Part shown: positions 1-12,231 of the stretch, piece after piece
Layout: every line of letters starts with the position of its first letter
How positions within the stretch are numbered: the first letter of the stretch is position 1
NCBI GenBank assembly: GCA_036346255.1
Contig: CM070639.1
Span: 6,706,001-6,770,000, forward strand
Source of the DNA: Ampelocalamus luodianensis
Taxonomy: Eukaryota; Streptophyta; Magnoliopsida; Poales; Poaceae
Length of the DNA stretch: 64,000 nt
Reading direction: 5' to 3'
Translations under genes and position numbers: made by a program
The notes under the pieces: model-generated
Told to the model about the DNA's origin: nothing
Database searches by the model: none
Seen by the model: the letters and a program-made list of their open reading frames with translations, nothing else

Positions 1-189
1 ATGTAGAACAAATCGAGAAGAAGCGACTGATTGTGTTCAAGATGATTATTTTTTGATGTGGATCTAAATTTTTGGTTCGGTTTCTTGTCTTAGTTTGGTT
101 AATTCGGTGGGCATCTTTCAAAAAAACGAAGTATTTTTTTACCCAAAAAACTGCACCGAGTTTACCGAAAAAAAAAGGAATGCCCAAGA

Positions 190-1916
190 AGAGAGCGAAG
201 AACGTAAACCCTCGCGGCCTCGCCCTTGTACGCCGCCGCCGCCGCCGCATCACCCTCCTCCCTCCTATCGCCACCGTCGGCGAGCCCCCGTCCTCCCCTT
301 CATCTGACCTCCCCCGGAAACTGTTGGTTAGTCTCCGCCTCCTCTTCTTCCTCCTTGCTCCTTCTACGACTCATCCTAAGGTTTTGTGACGATTCCAATT
401 TGTTCATGGTCTTCTATTCTGGATTGGAATTAGGTCCTTGCTTCTTGCCTACTTGATGTTTATGTGAGTTTTTTGTACATCTAGTTCAAGAAGGGGTCCC
501 ATTAGTAAAAGGAAATGCCTTGGTGAAATTGCAACAGGAGAACCTTACTGGTTCTTGCTTCTTGGCTGTGTGCTGTACTGTCATAAACCTAACGCCACCT
601 GATAAAGAATTGGAAATAAAGATGATACTGGCGAAAGGAAGAAGACTTCTGAGCAGGGATGCCGTAAAGAAATTCCATCTTTTCTTTGCTCTAGAGAAAT
701 TTGTTGCTATAGGGGATACTGAAATTACGAACAAGAAATGTGAATAAAGAGGACCCTGTTGGCAACTTGAGTCAGTAGTTGTTTCTTGGCTGCATAGTAT
801 CACTGAGTTAGTAGGATGCTTTAATTAGCCAAAATATACATTTCCTGTTAAATAACTAGATTACTTGGTTTGTTTCTGTTTATATTTGCAGGGATTGGCG
901 CTTGGAGTAAGGCGGTGAATTCTTGGGAGGGCAGTGTGGACATCGTGTTCCCTTCTCTTTCTAGGTGATGATACTTATCCTCCCATTTTTTTTCTATAAG
1001 TATCTGGTCTGCTCTGGTCTAGTGAACATAATACTACTTTATGTTTGATCCACAATGCTGTTTGAATTAGATCTGAGGTTGGCCTCACCATGCAGCTCTA
1101 GTAGGCACACTACTTTATAGTACATATTACATTTGAGGACTTACGTTTGCATTTAAGGACTGCACACTATCTTGCATTTGGTAGTGGCCACATGTTCTGT
1201 TCCATGTCCTTGTTTAGGATTATGAACTTATAATATATGAGGAGTGATTGCGCAGCATGTCTTTGTTTAAAGTTTAAACATCTAACTCAAAATAGTGTAG
1301 GTGCGAAATCAACTGCACGGGATTCTTTTTCCTTTTTATATGTAAGCGCCAAGGTGAAATTGTTATAACCTGAAACTACAGGGTTAGAAGAATGGTATGC
1401 AGTAGTATTAAATTGTTTACATGCATATATAGATCATCATTTGTGTATCTTGAGCATGGGAATTTGAAATTATTTTGAACTCTGCTGTTTTTCTTGTCTT
1501 TCTCAGTTTTCACAACAGAAAATTTGTGCTGGAGTCAATTACTTCATCAAGTACAGTAGCTGCAAACATATTCTAAATAGCCCTACAGGAACCATGTCCA
1601 GGAAATCAATGTAACATTACATGACTGAGAACCATATTGCATATTAATATGTATGCTAAAAGCCCAGTATTGAACCTTTTACTAGAAGTGTTCTATGTCT
1701 GTTTCCTTTCATGTTGTTTCTGCTACCATATTGCAGATTAATATGTATGCTAAAACATCGTAAATTTCTTACTCATTCTTCTTACTGTACCCACCCATCA
1801 TGTCAATAATAAGGATAGCAGTCTAAATTGCTTCAGATTTTTTTACTGCTGTCTAAATTGCTTCATGGTTTTATGACAAGCAAACAGTGACAGAAGTTCG
1901 GTTTTGCTGTGGAGTC
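190..1916 (+). other. RPS10 5' untranslated exons and introns
   Basis: This is the inferred leader of the RPS10 gene. A CCG-rich first exon would end near 326, before GTTAGT. A short second exon, 892-964, is bounded by a TTTGCAG acceptor and a GTGATG donor. The coding exon would open at about 1888 after AAACAG. The second exon contains no ATG, so it adds no start codon. The first intron holds a 75-codon open frame (520-747) that I do not recognise and do not call a gene. The splice sites are read by eye and would need cDNA to confirm them. Confidence 0.5.
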
Positions 1917-2228
1917 ATGGCCACCAAGATACGCATAGTGATGAAATCTTTTAACAACCAAAACCAGCTGTTGGGGCTTACGCCTTACACTCAGAAGATC
2001 GGATTGCCTGAATCGCGAGCCTTGTATACCGTGTTACGATCACCTCATATTGATAAGAAGTCCAGGGAACAATTTTCAATGCACGTCAAGAAACAATTTC
2101 TGGTCACAAAAGCGGAAACGCATGAATTGCGCAAGAAGTTCTTCTGGTTAAAACGCCAGCGTTTATTTGGGGCTCAATATGAAATCCATGTTTCATTCAA
2201 GACGCGTTTGGATAAGGGGAATTTGTAA
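1917..2228 (+). CDS. RPS10: Mitochondrial ribosomal protein S10, nuclear-encoded
   Basis: The protein is a uS10 component of the mitochondrial small ribosomal subunit. The 103 residues begin MATKIRIVMKSF and contain the plant mitochondrial S10 blocks YTQKIGLPESR, TVLRSPHIDKKSREQF, HELRKKFFWLKRQR and FGAQYEI. I chose the ATG at 1917 because it matches the usual S10 N-terminus. The frame is open upstream to 1887 but has no earlier ATG. There is thus essentially no N-terminal extension that could act as a classical mitochondrial presequence, and import information would have to lie within S10. The genomic context (5' introns, neighbouring nuclear genes) shows a nuclear copy and not mitochondrial DNA. 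To my recollection a transferred rps10 that acquired a 5' UTR is known in rice. The frame is intact, so the gene is probably functional. Confidence 0.93.
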   Translation: MATKIRIVMKSFNNQNQLLGLTPYTQKIGLPESRALYTVLRSPHIDKKSREQFSMHVKKQFLVTKAETHELRKKFFWLKRQRLFGAQYEIHVSFKTRLDKGNL

Positions 2229-2965
2229 GTTCCATGCTGTTTGGTTCCTGGAGGTTCCTTACCATCATCCGCCTTTCAAGGGGACTTTTTTTGTCTTATA
2301 CGGAGATTGTCAAGCAGAAATTGCATCAGCATTTTGTAGGTAGGAAGAACTACTTTATTTATAAGAGTTTCCCTCCTGCCATTTAGTTGCTATTTATTCA
2401 AAGCTTTCAGATGTGATAAATTATGAAGGCGCAGCACGATGTAATCCTATATACATGCCTTAATTCGTGATCACTTCTTGAGTTGTTTTAAATATCTGAA
2501 TTTCTGGTTTTTCGTATTTGTTGTTTTTAATCATTTTCTAAATTTATGGGGTTTCTCTAGTCTGTTTGAATAAATTAGTCTTGTTATTATTTGACCAAAT
2601 TATATAATATAAATACTTTAGTTTTTGCCGTGCGTACTGTCCATTCTTAGCTCCCATCACCCGCGATCCCTGCCCTCTATTTCCTTCGCCTCCACACGAT
2701 CCGGGCCTGATCTGCGCGGTCCTCTCATCACATCCCACCGCGGTGTCCTGCCTCTGCCGGGGAAGAGCGACGGGGATGCCGTGCATGTTCCTGGGAGTTG
2801 CTCAGAGGACACTGCTTGTCATGATCGATCCAGTAATTAAGTTACACGTGGCACGGACATGAGGTTTTTTTTTTCTGTCCTACACTTGTATAGGGTTAAG
2901 AAGATCGCCACGAAATTCGCAGCTAATGGAGGAGGCAAAGCCGTTAGAGCTGTTCTTAGTTCTTC
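2229..2965. other. RPS10 3' flank, no further gene recognised
   Basis: This holds the 3' UTR of RPS10 and AT-rich sequence. A GC-rich patch at 2630-2830 contains an ATG at 2776 but no recognisable protein. That patch could be a first exon of something interrupted by the retrotransposon that starts at 3179, but nothing supports this beyond its composition. Confidence 0.4.
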
Positions 2966-3099
2966 AGACTGATAAAGTTTCCTTTTTTCCTTTAATTAGG
3001 AGATCGAGCTTAAAAAAGATCAAGGTTTTTTTAGACTGATAAAGTTTCCTTTTTTCCTTTAATTAGGAGATCGAGCTTAAAAAAAATCAAGTTTTTTTT
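2966..3099. repeat. Tandem duplication, 67-bp unit
   Basis: Two nearly identical adjacent copies of about 67 bp start at 2966 and 3033. Each opens with AGACTGATAAAG and runs through a T-rich stretch, GAGATCGAGC and an A-run into a T-run. The difference is about one substitution plus homopolymer length, so the duplication is young. Confidence 0.9.
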
Positions 3100-3173
3100 T
3101 TGTGTGTTGGAAGGAAAACTGATCGAGGCTGAGTCCATGTACGTTCTGCTCCTACTGGTATTGGGGGTGCATG

Positions 3174-3178
3174 GATGC
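3174..3178. repeat. Target site duplication GATGC, left
   Basis: This is the 5-bp target duplication of the 15.2 kb retrotransposon. It matches the five bases at 18388-18392 exactly. Confidence 0.85.
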
Positions 3179-3296
3179 TGGTGGGATCTAAAAATACAAT
3201 TCTAAACTCTTTATGTATAATGCACTGGTATAATTCAGGGACCTAAAAATGTAATTCTAAACTCTTTATGTATAATACACTAGTCTAGAATCATAC

Positions 3297-5480
3297 TGTA
3301 ACACCCCAGCCCAACATGAGCCTGAAATGCTACTGAAAAAACATTAAACAAATCTAAACTATGACAATTTGTTAAATTTCGGCAGAACCTCCTTTGTATA
3401 GGTAACTATAAGGAGGTTCCGACAGATAAAAGAATATCATAACTAAATATTCCAACATCCAATATCATCATTAAGCCTTAGAAACAGGCTAATCAGCTAC
3501 AACATATGCAAAAGATAACCAAAATACGTTACTCCTCATTATTACAAATAACCCGAGGCATGAGGCATAACCATAATCAATACTTAAGTAGTTTGCTTAT
3601 TTACTAAAAAAACATTCAAAAATTTAATCAAGTTTTAAGGATGCGTGGCAGTGTGTGAATCCAACTCAAGTCTACTCCCTCCCATGCATGCCGATCTCGC
3701 AACAGATACCTAAAAACACAACAAAAGCAAGAGTGAGCTCAAAGACTCAGCAAGTACCAAAAAGAATCATCAACCTCACAATTACATCAACAACATTCAA
3801 ATCCAAAGCTTTACTCGGAAATATAGCTCATGATGTATGAATGCAAATATGCAATGCATCTTTTCTCTTTCACTCTTTTTCGTATTTCACCGGTAATGCG
3901 AGATATGCGACCGTCGCTGCATACCATGCCTGTGCTCGCAAGCATAAGGACCAATTGTCCAATACTCCGCAAGTAAAGGGGACCTCAAGCCCACACTCCA
4001 CAAGTGTGGGGACCTCAAGCCCATCATATATATGGCGGGGATCTCAACAAATGCTTGGTCACCACGTGACCAAGTCTTCATTTTGTCAACATGATGCATA
4101 TGTACAAATCATGAATCATCATAATCATACCTCCTCAGCAACATCACTTATGAATTTAACTCATTCATACTTCTATCATTCATATCATAAGCATTTACCA
4201 TCTTTAATCAACATATCACACTATCAATCAAGCATAGCTAATATGTATCAAAACATAGCACTCACTATCAAACTATTCATAATTACTCTATCAAACAGAG
4301 TACTTACCTTAACCATGCAGGGACGAAAGACGCGAAGAGGCTGCTGCCCCTGGAACCAATCTCTCACCTGAATATAAATATAAAGCATGCTAAGACAACC
4401 ATACTGAACCAAAACTTAGCCAAAAGCACAACCGCACTCGCTACACTCTTAAGCGTATTCCCAATTCCAACTCCTAAAGTTCGATTTGTCCCCTCTGTGG
4501 ACAGTCATAATCTAAAATTCATATCTTTTTGTACAGGAGTCCAAATGAGGTGTTCTTAGACTTCATTGAAATCTTATCGATTTCCCCAACTAAACCTAGT
4601 TGGTGGGCCTTCCTGATTCGGCCATCTAATATCCCTATCATACTAATTAACAGAACATCGATTTCACGTCAGGTTCTCTGGACAGTACACTAAAACTACC
4701 ATAACTTTCAGCTCATTTGTCAAAATTTCGCGTTCTTGGGCTTCCCTGAAAGCTACGACAATTATCTACAACTTTCGTTATATTGAGCTCATCTAATTTG
4801 CCATTTAACAGATCGCTCAAGTCAGATTACTAAAACCTGTCAGAATACCGACAGATTTGCAGAACAGTCACACTAATAAATTCATAACTTCTGCTACAGA
4901 GGTCCAAATAATGCGATCTAGTACTTCATCGAAAGCTAACGACGTCCTCTACAATACTCTAGCAGAAGTCCAGAACTGAATCCACATTTAACAACTTCAA
5001 ATCGACCGTCTAACGAAATCTGTCCTGAGTAGAACATAATACTGACACTGCTAAAGATCAAATAATCCGCTAACCAGAAGGGGATGGGGTCTTACCCTTG
5101 AAGAATCACCGCCGAACGTGATGAACACTCACCCCAGGCCACGATCCATCCCTTCTCCTTTCCTCTTCTTCTTCTTCTTCTTGGCCAATCGATCTCCCGG
5201 GTGGCCTTCTTCCTCCAATTGGGGTGGCTACTGTTCACGGGATACTGTAGCAGAGGCGACTACTGTAGCACGCCATGCTACAGTACCACCTCTAGGGTTT
5301 CCCCCATCCTTTTATTGGTAGCCGGCCCCTCATGGGCCTAAGTGCTTTGGCTGGAAGCCCATAACCCAAGTTGTCGAAATTATGCATAAATCCCCCTCTA
5401 ATCTCCTGTTAAAATATTTTTCTAATTGGTCCTTCTCTCTAATTTATTTCTTCTCTCTCGAATACATTTGGGGTATTACA
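3297..5480 (-). mobile_element. Solo LTR, 2.18 kb, nested in the 3' LTR remnant
   Basis: The segment begins TGTAACACCCCAG and ends TTGGGGTATTACA, giving TG...CA ends with an imperfect terminal inversion. It is flanked by the 5-bp duplication CATAC (3292-3296, 5481-5485). Removing it and one CATAC restores a sequence collinear with the other LTR at 13100-13130, which is an internal empty-site control. There is no coding sequence. The reverse complement of 3740-3760 carries the CTTGCTGAGTC word often seen near the 3' end of this LTR type, and a weak TATA-like CCAATAAAAGG lies near 5315 on the minus strand. Orientation is therefore probably minus. Confidence 0.88.
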
Positions 5481-5485
5481 CATAC

Positions 5486-5715
5486 TAGTGCACACGGTGT
5501 CAACATAGATAAATATCATTCTACACAAGCCGATTATAAGAAATAACGACTAAATTTGAATAACAAATAGAAGTTTTGACCTTATGGTCGAGTTTATAAC
5601 TATTAAGCCACGTAGGGCTAACAGAAAAATAAATAAACAGCGGCGGAACGAAAGCAACTCCAGCGGGTACCTATCGACTTGCCACAAGCAACCTACTGGG
5701 GTCAAAATTCTGAGC
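5486..5715 (-). repeat. Truncated 3' LTR of the outer element, second part
   Basis: This stretch is collinear with 13115-13345 of the 5' LTR. Shared words include ACGACTAAATTTGAATAACA and CTTATGGTCGAGTTTA. With 3179-3296 it makes up about the terminal 350 bp of the 3' LTR. Homology stops near 5715 and gag-derived sequence follows immediately, so the rest of this LTR and all of pol have been lost. Confidence 0.8.
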
Positions 5716-5784
5716 AACTGGACAAGGTGTTGAAGTAGGCGCTAGTGTTTTGAACGAGTTCTGCGACGGAAAGCTCGCTCTCTG

Positions 5785-6627
5785 TTGAGGAACTGTTCTC
5801 GCTCTCTGTTGAGACTAGTGACTTCCTTGCTGAGCCATTCTACGCTTCTGGTTGTCATCCAACTCTTTGCGTTTGTCCTCAATGATCAACGCCTTATTGA
5901 CCAGCTCTTGAAAGTCTGGAAAAGTATGAACAATGAGACTGACTTGTGGTCCAGTATTCAATCCCTTCAGGAAACGACTCTGATTAGCCTTATCAGTGGC
6001 GCCATCTTCTACAACATAGTAGGCAAGCTGAGAGAACTTGTTGAGGTAATCAGTCACTGTCATACCTCCTTGTTTGAGTGCGCAAAACTCATCTTTCTTC
6101 AGGTCTATAATTCATTCCAGCACATGATACTGGATAAAAGCTGTAGAGAACTCTTTCCAAGTAATGTTCTGTGGTGTCTCATGTGCAGCACAGAAATTCT
6201 CCCACCATTCAGCAGCAATTCTTTCCATCTAATGGGTAGCATAAATAACCTTCTCGTAATCGTTGTATTAGGTGATCAACAACTTCCTTTCAATCACGTG
6301 AAGCCAATCATCACCTTCCGCTGGTGAAACAATCACAGAAAAATTCGACGGGTGAGTCCTCATGAACTCCACTAACTTAGGCGATCCATGGTGGCCATGA
6401 GCAGCTGGTGCTACATTGTTGTTGTTGTTGGCTTGATTGTTGTTCATGTTTTGTATCTTGTTTATCATTGTGTACATCACTTGCGTCTGAGCGGCCATGA
6501 ACGCTCCAAAGTTCTGCAAATCAATTGGAAGTGTTTGAGGTGGAACAGCTCCTACAGGTGGCTGTTCATTTCCTTCTGACCCATTGGTTCTTGATCCACT
6601 GACAGTGGTGTTGCGAGTCTGGACCAT
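5785..6627 (-). pseudogene. Gypsy gag remnant
   Basis: Gag forms the retrotransposon capsid. The likely start is the ATG at 6627, giving MVQTRNTTVSGSR. An Asn-rich stretch follows (6400-6440) and then a frame break near 6268. Downstream pieces encode AAEWWENFCAAHETPQ and, at 5815-6063, MTVTDYLNKFSQLAYYV and TFPDFQELVNKALIIEDKR. These are typical of the plant gypsy gag (retrotrans_gag) fold. Stops and frameshifts interrupt it, and no zinc knuckle or protease follows. It ends about 70 bp from 3' LTR sequence because of the deletion described for the outer element. Confidence 0.85.
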
Positions 6628-6807
6628 TTGACGAAAACTCCAAGGATTAAATAAGGTAGCAAGCATAAGATGACTTAAGAACTAAGTAGGGGTAGGTTAA
6701 ACCCAACAAACACAGCACAAGAACTCAACTGAAGTACTTATTTAATAATAAAGATCTTAGCATGGCTGCAACAAATGTCTAAGGGCTTTTGCAGCTCATA
6801 TTGCACA

Positions 6808-9800
6808 TGTAACATCCCAATTTTGGGCTTGTGTTTCAAATGTAAGAAAATGAGTAGAAATTACAACTTTTTCTTACATCATGTGTTTCCTGTTTGTATT
6901 GGACAAGTATTGTACAAGACTTATGGAAATGCAAAGTCACAAGTCTTTTGATCCAAATCTTGTTCCTTCAAAAACAATCTTGTCAAACCTTTTGATCATC
7001 CTCTGGGAATATTTTTCCTAAGTTCATGGGATGGTATGTGACCCCTCTGAAAAATTTCACAATTTTTAGAAATTGTTTGGATATTTTTAGAGGTCAGTCA
7101 AACCAATTCAAAATCTGGTCAAACCTAAAACCAGTACCTTGTAGAATTTTTGGAGAAAAATACAATGCATAAAAATCTCTGAAAATTTTACACAAGGTCA
7201 ATGACTCAGTCAGAAAGCTCCTGTAAAAATTTCAGAATTTTTGGAGTTATTTTGCTACCCCAAATAAATCCTCAAAAGTCTCAGCTTTAATTAAAACCTA
7301 AAACCAATTTCACTGTTCCTTGGGTTCGAATCGGGTTCGAGTCCGAGCCACTTGACTCGGTTGAACCACCTAGCTGCACCGAGCCGTGTTTTAAAACGCG
7401 CGTGCAATCTCAGCCGTTGGATTCAAATCGCTCGGCCCACGTTCATGTGAGCATTCGGACCCTCCGGTTGCGTTAGCCAATTAGGACCGTTGGATCTCAA
7501 TCCAACCGTCCAGATTCCTGAAGGCAATCGGACTGTCCGGCGAATTCGTTTAATCGTGACCGTCCATTTTCAATCCAACGGTCACCGTTTGTCTTCTCTG
7601 TTCTTCTTCCTCCTCGGCTTCTCCGTGCGCGCGGGCGGCAATGGCAGAGCGAGAGAAAGCGAGGGGCGGCGTGATGTGTCACCTCCACGTTTGCTTTTGT
7701 CAACGTCTCTCTGCAATGCATTTAATGCGCACCAGGCTTTCTCCTCCATTGTCACCATGCTCACTTGCTCCCATCTTTTCTTGGTCTACAACCGGAGCAT
7801 GAACCGAGCCCACCATGGACTCGGGTTCCTTGCTCGAAACCCTAATTCCTTTCCTATAAATTGCCCCTCTAGGTCCTCCTGGTGTTCCTTTACGCCACCC
7901 CTAGCTACTCTCTGTGTTTGAGCTCAAAACCATCTCAAACCTTCAATCCACCATTGTTGACCCGAGTGCTCCAATGGCGGCCTTGGTGTCCAGTGGTTCA
8001 TCTTCAACATTTCTTGCACCCTTTTGAACTCCTCAACCTCCTTTATATTTCCCCTAACTTGATTTTGGGTTGCATTCACAGGAATCGCTCAATTTTAAGT
8101 TTGGAGATTTTCGGTTGGTTTCACCCCCTTTCTTCTCCACTCAGTAAGTGGTTCTTTTGCAATTATTTGCCTTTGGAGCCTCTTTGAGCTATAATGAAGT
8201 GTGGTGATGATTTGGTTCCACTCATTTTGCTCGTAACCTCATCTTCCACTTCATCTTCTTCGCTCCGGTGGACTTCATCGTGTTCAAGTCTTCCCGGCCA
8301 TCTTTGGAGCTCCTCTCGGTTAAGGTAGCTTCTATGTAGTCCCTAGAAGTCATGGCACTCGCTTCCTTGGACCGCAGCGGAGCATCTTGCTATTCTCGTG
8401 TTTTGCCGTGTCGGCCTCCTTCTTTGTTTTCCGGCTCGCCGGCGTTCCAGACCTCCACCGCCGGCGAGGTCACCACCATTGGGTCCGCAACACTATTGCG
8501 AACCCATTTTGATAGTTTGTGGCGCGCGCATGACGAGTCGCCGGCGACAAGCCGGCAAAGCCACTCGGGTTTTGTCAGTTGAGAAGCTCCGTTTTCGTCA
8601 GATAATTAGGACACATTTAATGTTTAATGATTGTTAATCATTTGATGTCATTAATGTGTGTTAATCTGGCCTAATGTCTCACTGACATGTGGGTCCAGCC
8701 CCCTTAAATCACCAGCTGGCTTTTATCCGTGCGATTAGGCGTCATTAATGCTAATCATGGGTTAATTAAAGTGTCGGCACTCATCGGTCGTCGGAAATAA
8801 CCCCGTGCACGCCAGTGGGCCCGTAAGCTCAAAACCGAAAACCAGAAGTCATTAGGGCTGATTTTGGATTAATTGTTGCTAATCATTGTTAGCAATAAAT
8901 GTGTCCGAAATTACCTTTTTGGGTCACTGACGTGTGGGCCCTCAGTCCCTAAATCACCGCTGTTCGAAATCGTTAGGACACATTAATTGCTAATCATCAT
9001 TAATCATTGGTCATTAGTAATTAATTAGCTGCCCTAACAATCTCCTTTAGGTCACTGACAGGTGGGTCCACGTGCACTGTGCACGTGTGTTAAATCTCGC
9101 ATGGGTGACTCTCAGTCACCGACGTGCGGCCCCACGTGTCAGCACCCTGTTTGCACTTCGATCTTGGACCGCCGTCCATTTTGCGATCTGCGGCCCAGAT
9201 CTTGTATGCATTCGGACCATCCGGTTCCCCTCATCATTCTTGGCCGTCCATCGCTTGATCTGCGGTCCTGATCATGCGTGCAATCGGACCTTCCGACGGG
9301 AAGTGCTCTCCGTGCCGTTCATCTTGAGATCTACGGCTGTGAGCGGTCGAGGCAACCGCACCGTCCGGTTGCATTCGTCCTCGCGAGCCGTTGGATCTTG
9401 ATCCAACGGTAGGCTCCTGTTTTGAATCGCGCGCGTGCGCTGTTCTCCGTGCGTGTGGCTCGTTGGATTTTGCATCAACGGCCCACGAGCGTCCACGTCA
9501 TTTATCTCCGTTTGGGTTAGGTTTTATTTTTGTAAGTATTTATTTATCAACTGAAAATTGTATCAAAACTTTAGCAATTCATAACTAATTCTAGACAAAT
9601 CCTTTTTACATGAAACCAACTGCAGTAAATTTGTATTCCACTAAAGTTTAATATAAAAATGCTTTTAGCTATGCTTCTGTAGTAGAAAATTCTGTAATCC
9701 TTAATAGCTTGTTTTCTGCTATTTTTTTTATATTCCAGAATTGTACTAAAACGTGGAAAATACATATCTTTTTCTGTATATCTGCTAATTGAATGATTTT

Positions 9801-12031
9801 AACTTTGATAAATTTGTTATTAACTAAACTTTAATCTAAAAATGGTGGTAGGCCTAAATCAGCACCAGAAAAATATGTTAATGGATTTAACCTTATTAGT
9901 AACAATTAAAAATTCATTTAATGTTGTAATAGGCACCAGTAATTCCCTGTAAATCCTAAAAATAGAAATTTGATGTTAGGAAATCCCTCGGTTATCATAC
10001 TATAACGTGAAATAGGTTTTGCACATGCTTATATTTCTGGAAAGTGCATTATGCTAGTTTTGCGTCTTAGAAAAATCATAACTAAATCATTTTAACTCCA
10101 AATGACCTGGAATTTTATATGGGTTACCACTATACCAGTAGGTAGCTTCCATAAAAATTTCAGCTCCAAAATCTTTCTAGAAAATGTTTTTGCTACAGTG
10201 CTAATTATGGCCGAAAATGGGTTTTTAGGTAATATCTTTTGCACCTCAAATCCAAATTAGGTTTTTCCAGTTTCTATGTCTAGGTATATTCGTATTTCAC
10301 CTTGTGTATAAGTTTCGTCGCTTTTGGATAATTTTTACTTGCTCTTTTGTTTAAGTGTTGCTCGTCTTATTGGTTGTTCTTGGTTCTTTTTGCCTTTCGT
10401 TTAGGGTTCGACATTTGCGGTAATCCCGAGCGACCCTCCGCAACAAATTGAGCAACAGACAAGAAGGCAAGCGGTTTGATCATGTCAATCCCAGTATTTT
10501 AAGTATTTATGTTGATTTCAAATTCTATGTATGCATTGCTATTTTGTGTTAACAGTTGGCCTAGTAGATGCATTTCCTTAGCAAATGATTATCCTCTACT
10601 ACCATGAGCCTAGGTTACTTGTCGTGATTTAGAGTTCATGGATGGGCTCTTGTCACTTAGTAGTTCTGAATTAATTGCTTAGCCATGCTTAGCTTCTAGA
10701 AATGGGCGGTTATCGACTTGTCGATAACCTTGATCACACAAAACTTATTATGATTTATGATTTCCACCTTGTGCCATGTCTATTTATGAAAACTAAAAAC
10801 TGAAAATAAAATGATTTAGACTTGGGCACAATGGTAAGATGGTGTGATTTTGGGTGTGACTGGAATGGTGCCCGGGTCAACAAGGACCGAACATCTTGTT
10901 ACACTAAACCAAGCATTTTAGCGTGCTAACCACATTAGAGGGTATGGGACCTCTCTTGACTTAGTACTTTGGTGTGTATTGGCTCCGAGTCGCAGGGAGT
11001 CGCAGGAGGGATGGTGTTGGGAGCATTGTAGTGTCCGAAAGACTTCACCCGTGATGGGATTTGTTGTCTTTCGGCTTGCAATGTAAGCGTATGGTGTTTC
11101 TACCCATACAAGCGGCTCGTAGTTAATACACAAGATTGGAAATGTCTCGTAGGACTTAGCCGTGCCGGCATACCTTCGGTAGTGTGCTTGTGGCTTGAAG
11201 GCGGTGCAAGTGTGGGTACATTGGTACACCCTGCAGGTTAAAACTATTCGAATAGCCTCGTCCTAGGTTATGGACACGCTTGGCAAGGTCTTTCAAGAGT
11301 TAGACTACAACCTTTTAAATTAAAACTTGATGGGTGGTACGAATCGGGGATTTCGTGCTATGTTGTGGTGACTATTGGGATAGTCGCTTCCAGGTGGTTA
11401 CTTGTATGTATCTTTACTTACTGTTACTTTGATAACCAAAACAGATTTGCAAACTTGCTTTTAAAATGTATTACATTATTGCAAATAAAGTTGGCTTCAT
11501 GCAAAATGAGACATACAACCTCCACCTAAATAAGCTTGCATGTAGTTTATGAATAGGTCTGCTATTCCACACGTCAGTCTTGCAGGTACAAAGACAATCT
11601 TTGTACTCAGTTGCTACGCTTAATTGTTTTGTTGCAGAGGAAGAAGGTGAGCCTGAGGGGCCTCACTTTTGTGAGCTGTGTTGTGGTAGCTTGCAGGGCG
11701 ACTAGCTTGGCGGCCCGGTCGGTTGCCTTGTGGGTGTGTGGCTAACCGGTCGACTTTTGTTCTAGCCATCTTATGGCGTTTTTGCTTCCGCTGTCATTCT
11801 TGTATATTGTTCTATTTGGCCGGTCGGCTCTTTTGTAATAACCTTACTTTTTGTATGTCGTTGTTGAACTTAGTGATGTATGTGTATGGAATTGATGTGT
11901 AATTTTGTGATGATGTGCATATGCTGCAATTCTGGGAAGCATATGTCCATCGAGGCTTAGAATGTTTAATTAGTAATGCTAGAACCATTTGGAGGTTAAG
12001 TGTTACTAGTTAAATATTCCGGGTCCTCACA
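6808..12031 (+). mobile_element. Long LTR (about 5.2 kb), apparently solo
   Basis: The segment begins TGTAACATCCCAATTTTGGG and ends CCGGGTCCTCACA. A good plant promoter lies on the plus strand near 7853 (TTCCTATAAATTGCCCC), as expected for an LTR U3/R boundary, so the orientation is plus, opposite to the surrounding retrotransposon. It holds no retroviral coding sequence, and open frames inside it (7490-9590) are not recognisable proteins. The 3' half (about 10070-11900) is repeated in inverse orientation at 62200-64000. I see no matching 5-bp target duplication (left GCACA, right AGAAA). Either the boundaries are slightly wrong, or unequal recombination between two copies removed it. Confidence 0.65.
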
Positions 12032-12231
12032 AGAAAACAAGAGCGAACCTAACACACAAACTATCGTCTCAATGACGACACTCCTAAACTTAAGCTGACG
12101 CGGCTCTCGCACACTAAGCCTCAACTGGCTAAGCCTAAACCTCAACTGACTCGGCCACTGAGGTAACCTCCAAAAGCACGATAGTGCTCCTGCCTACTGT
12201 AGACCTGGAAATGTGCAGACATCCTTGCGAG

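Noticed and set aside
520..747. Open frame in the first RPS10 intron
   Set aside because: The 75 codons match nothing I recognise, and the frame lies between good splice sites of the RPS10 leader.
7490..9590. Several plus-strand open frames in a GC-rich region
   Set aside because: They surround the promoter and leader of the long LTR at 6808-12031 and show no conserved protein.
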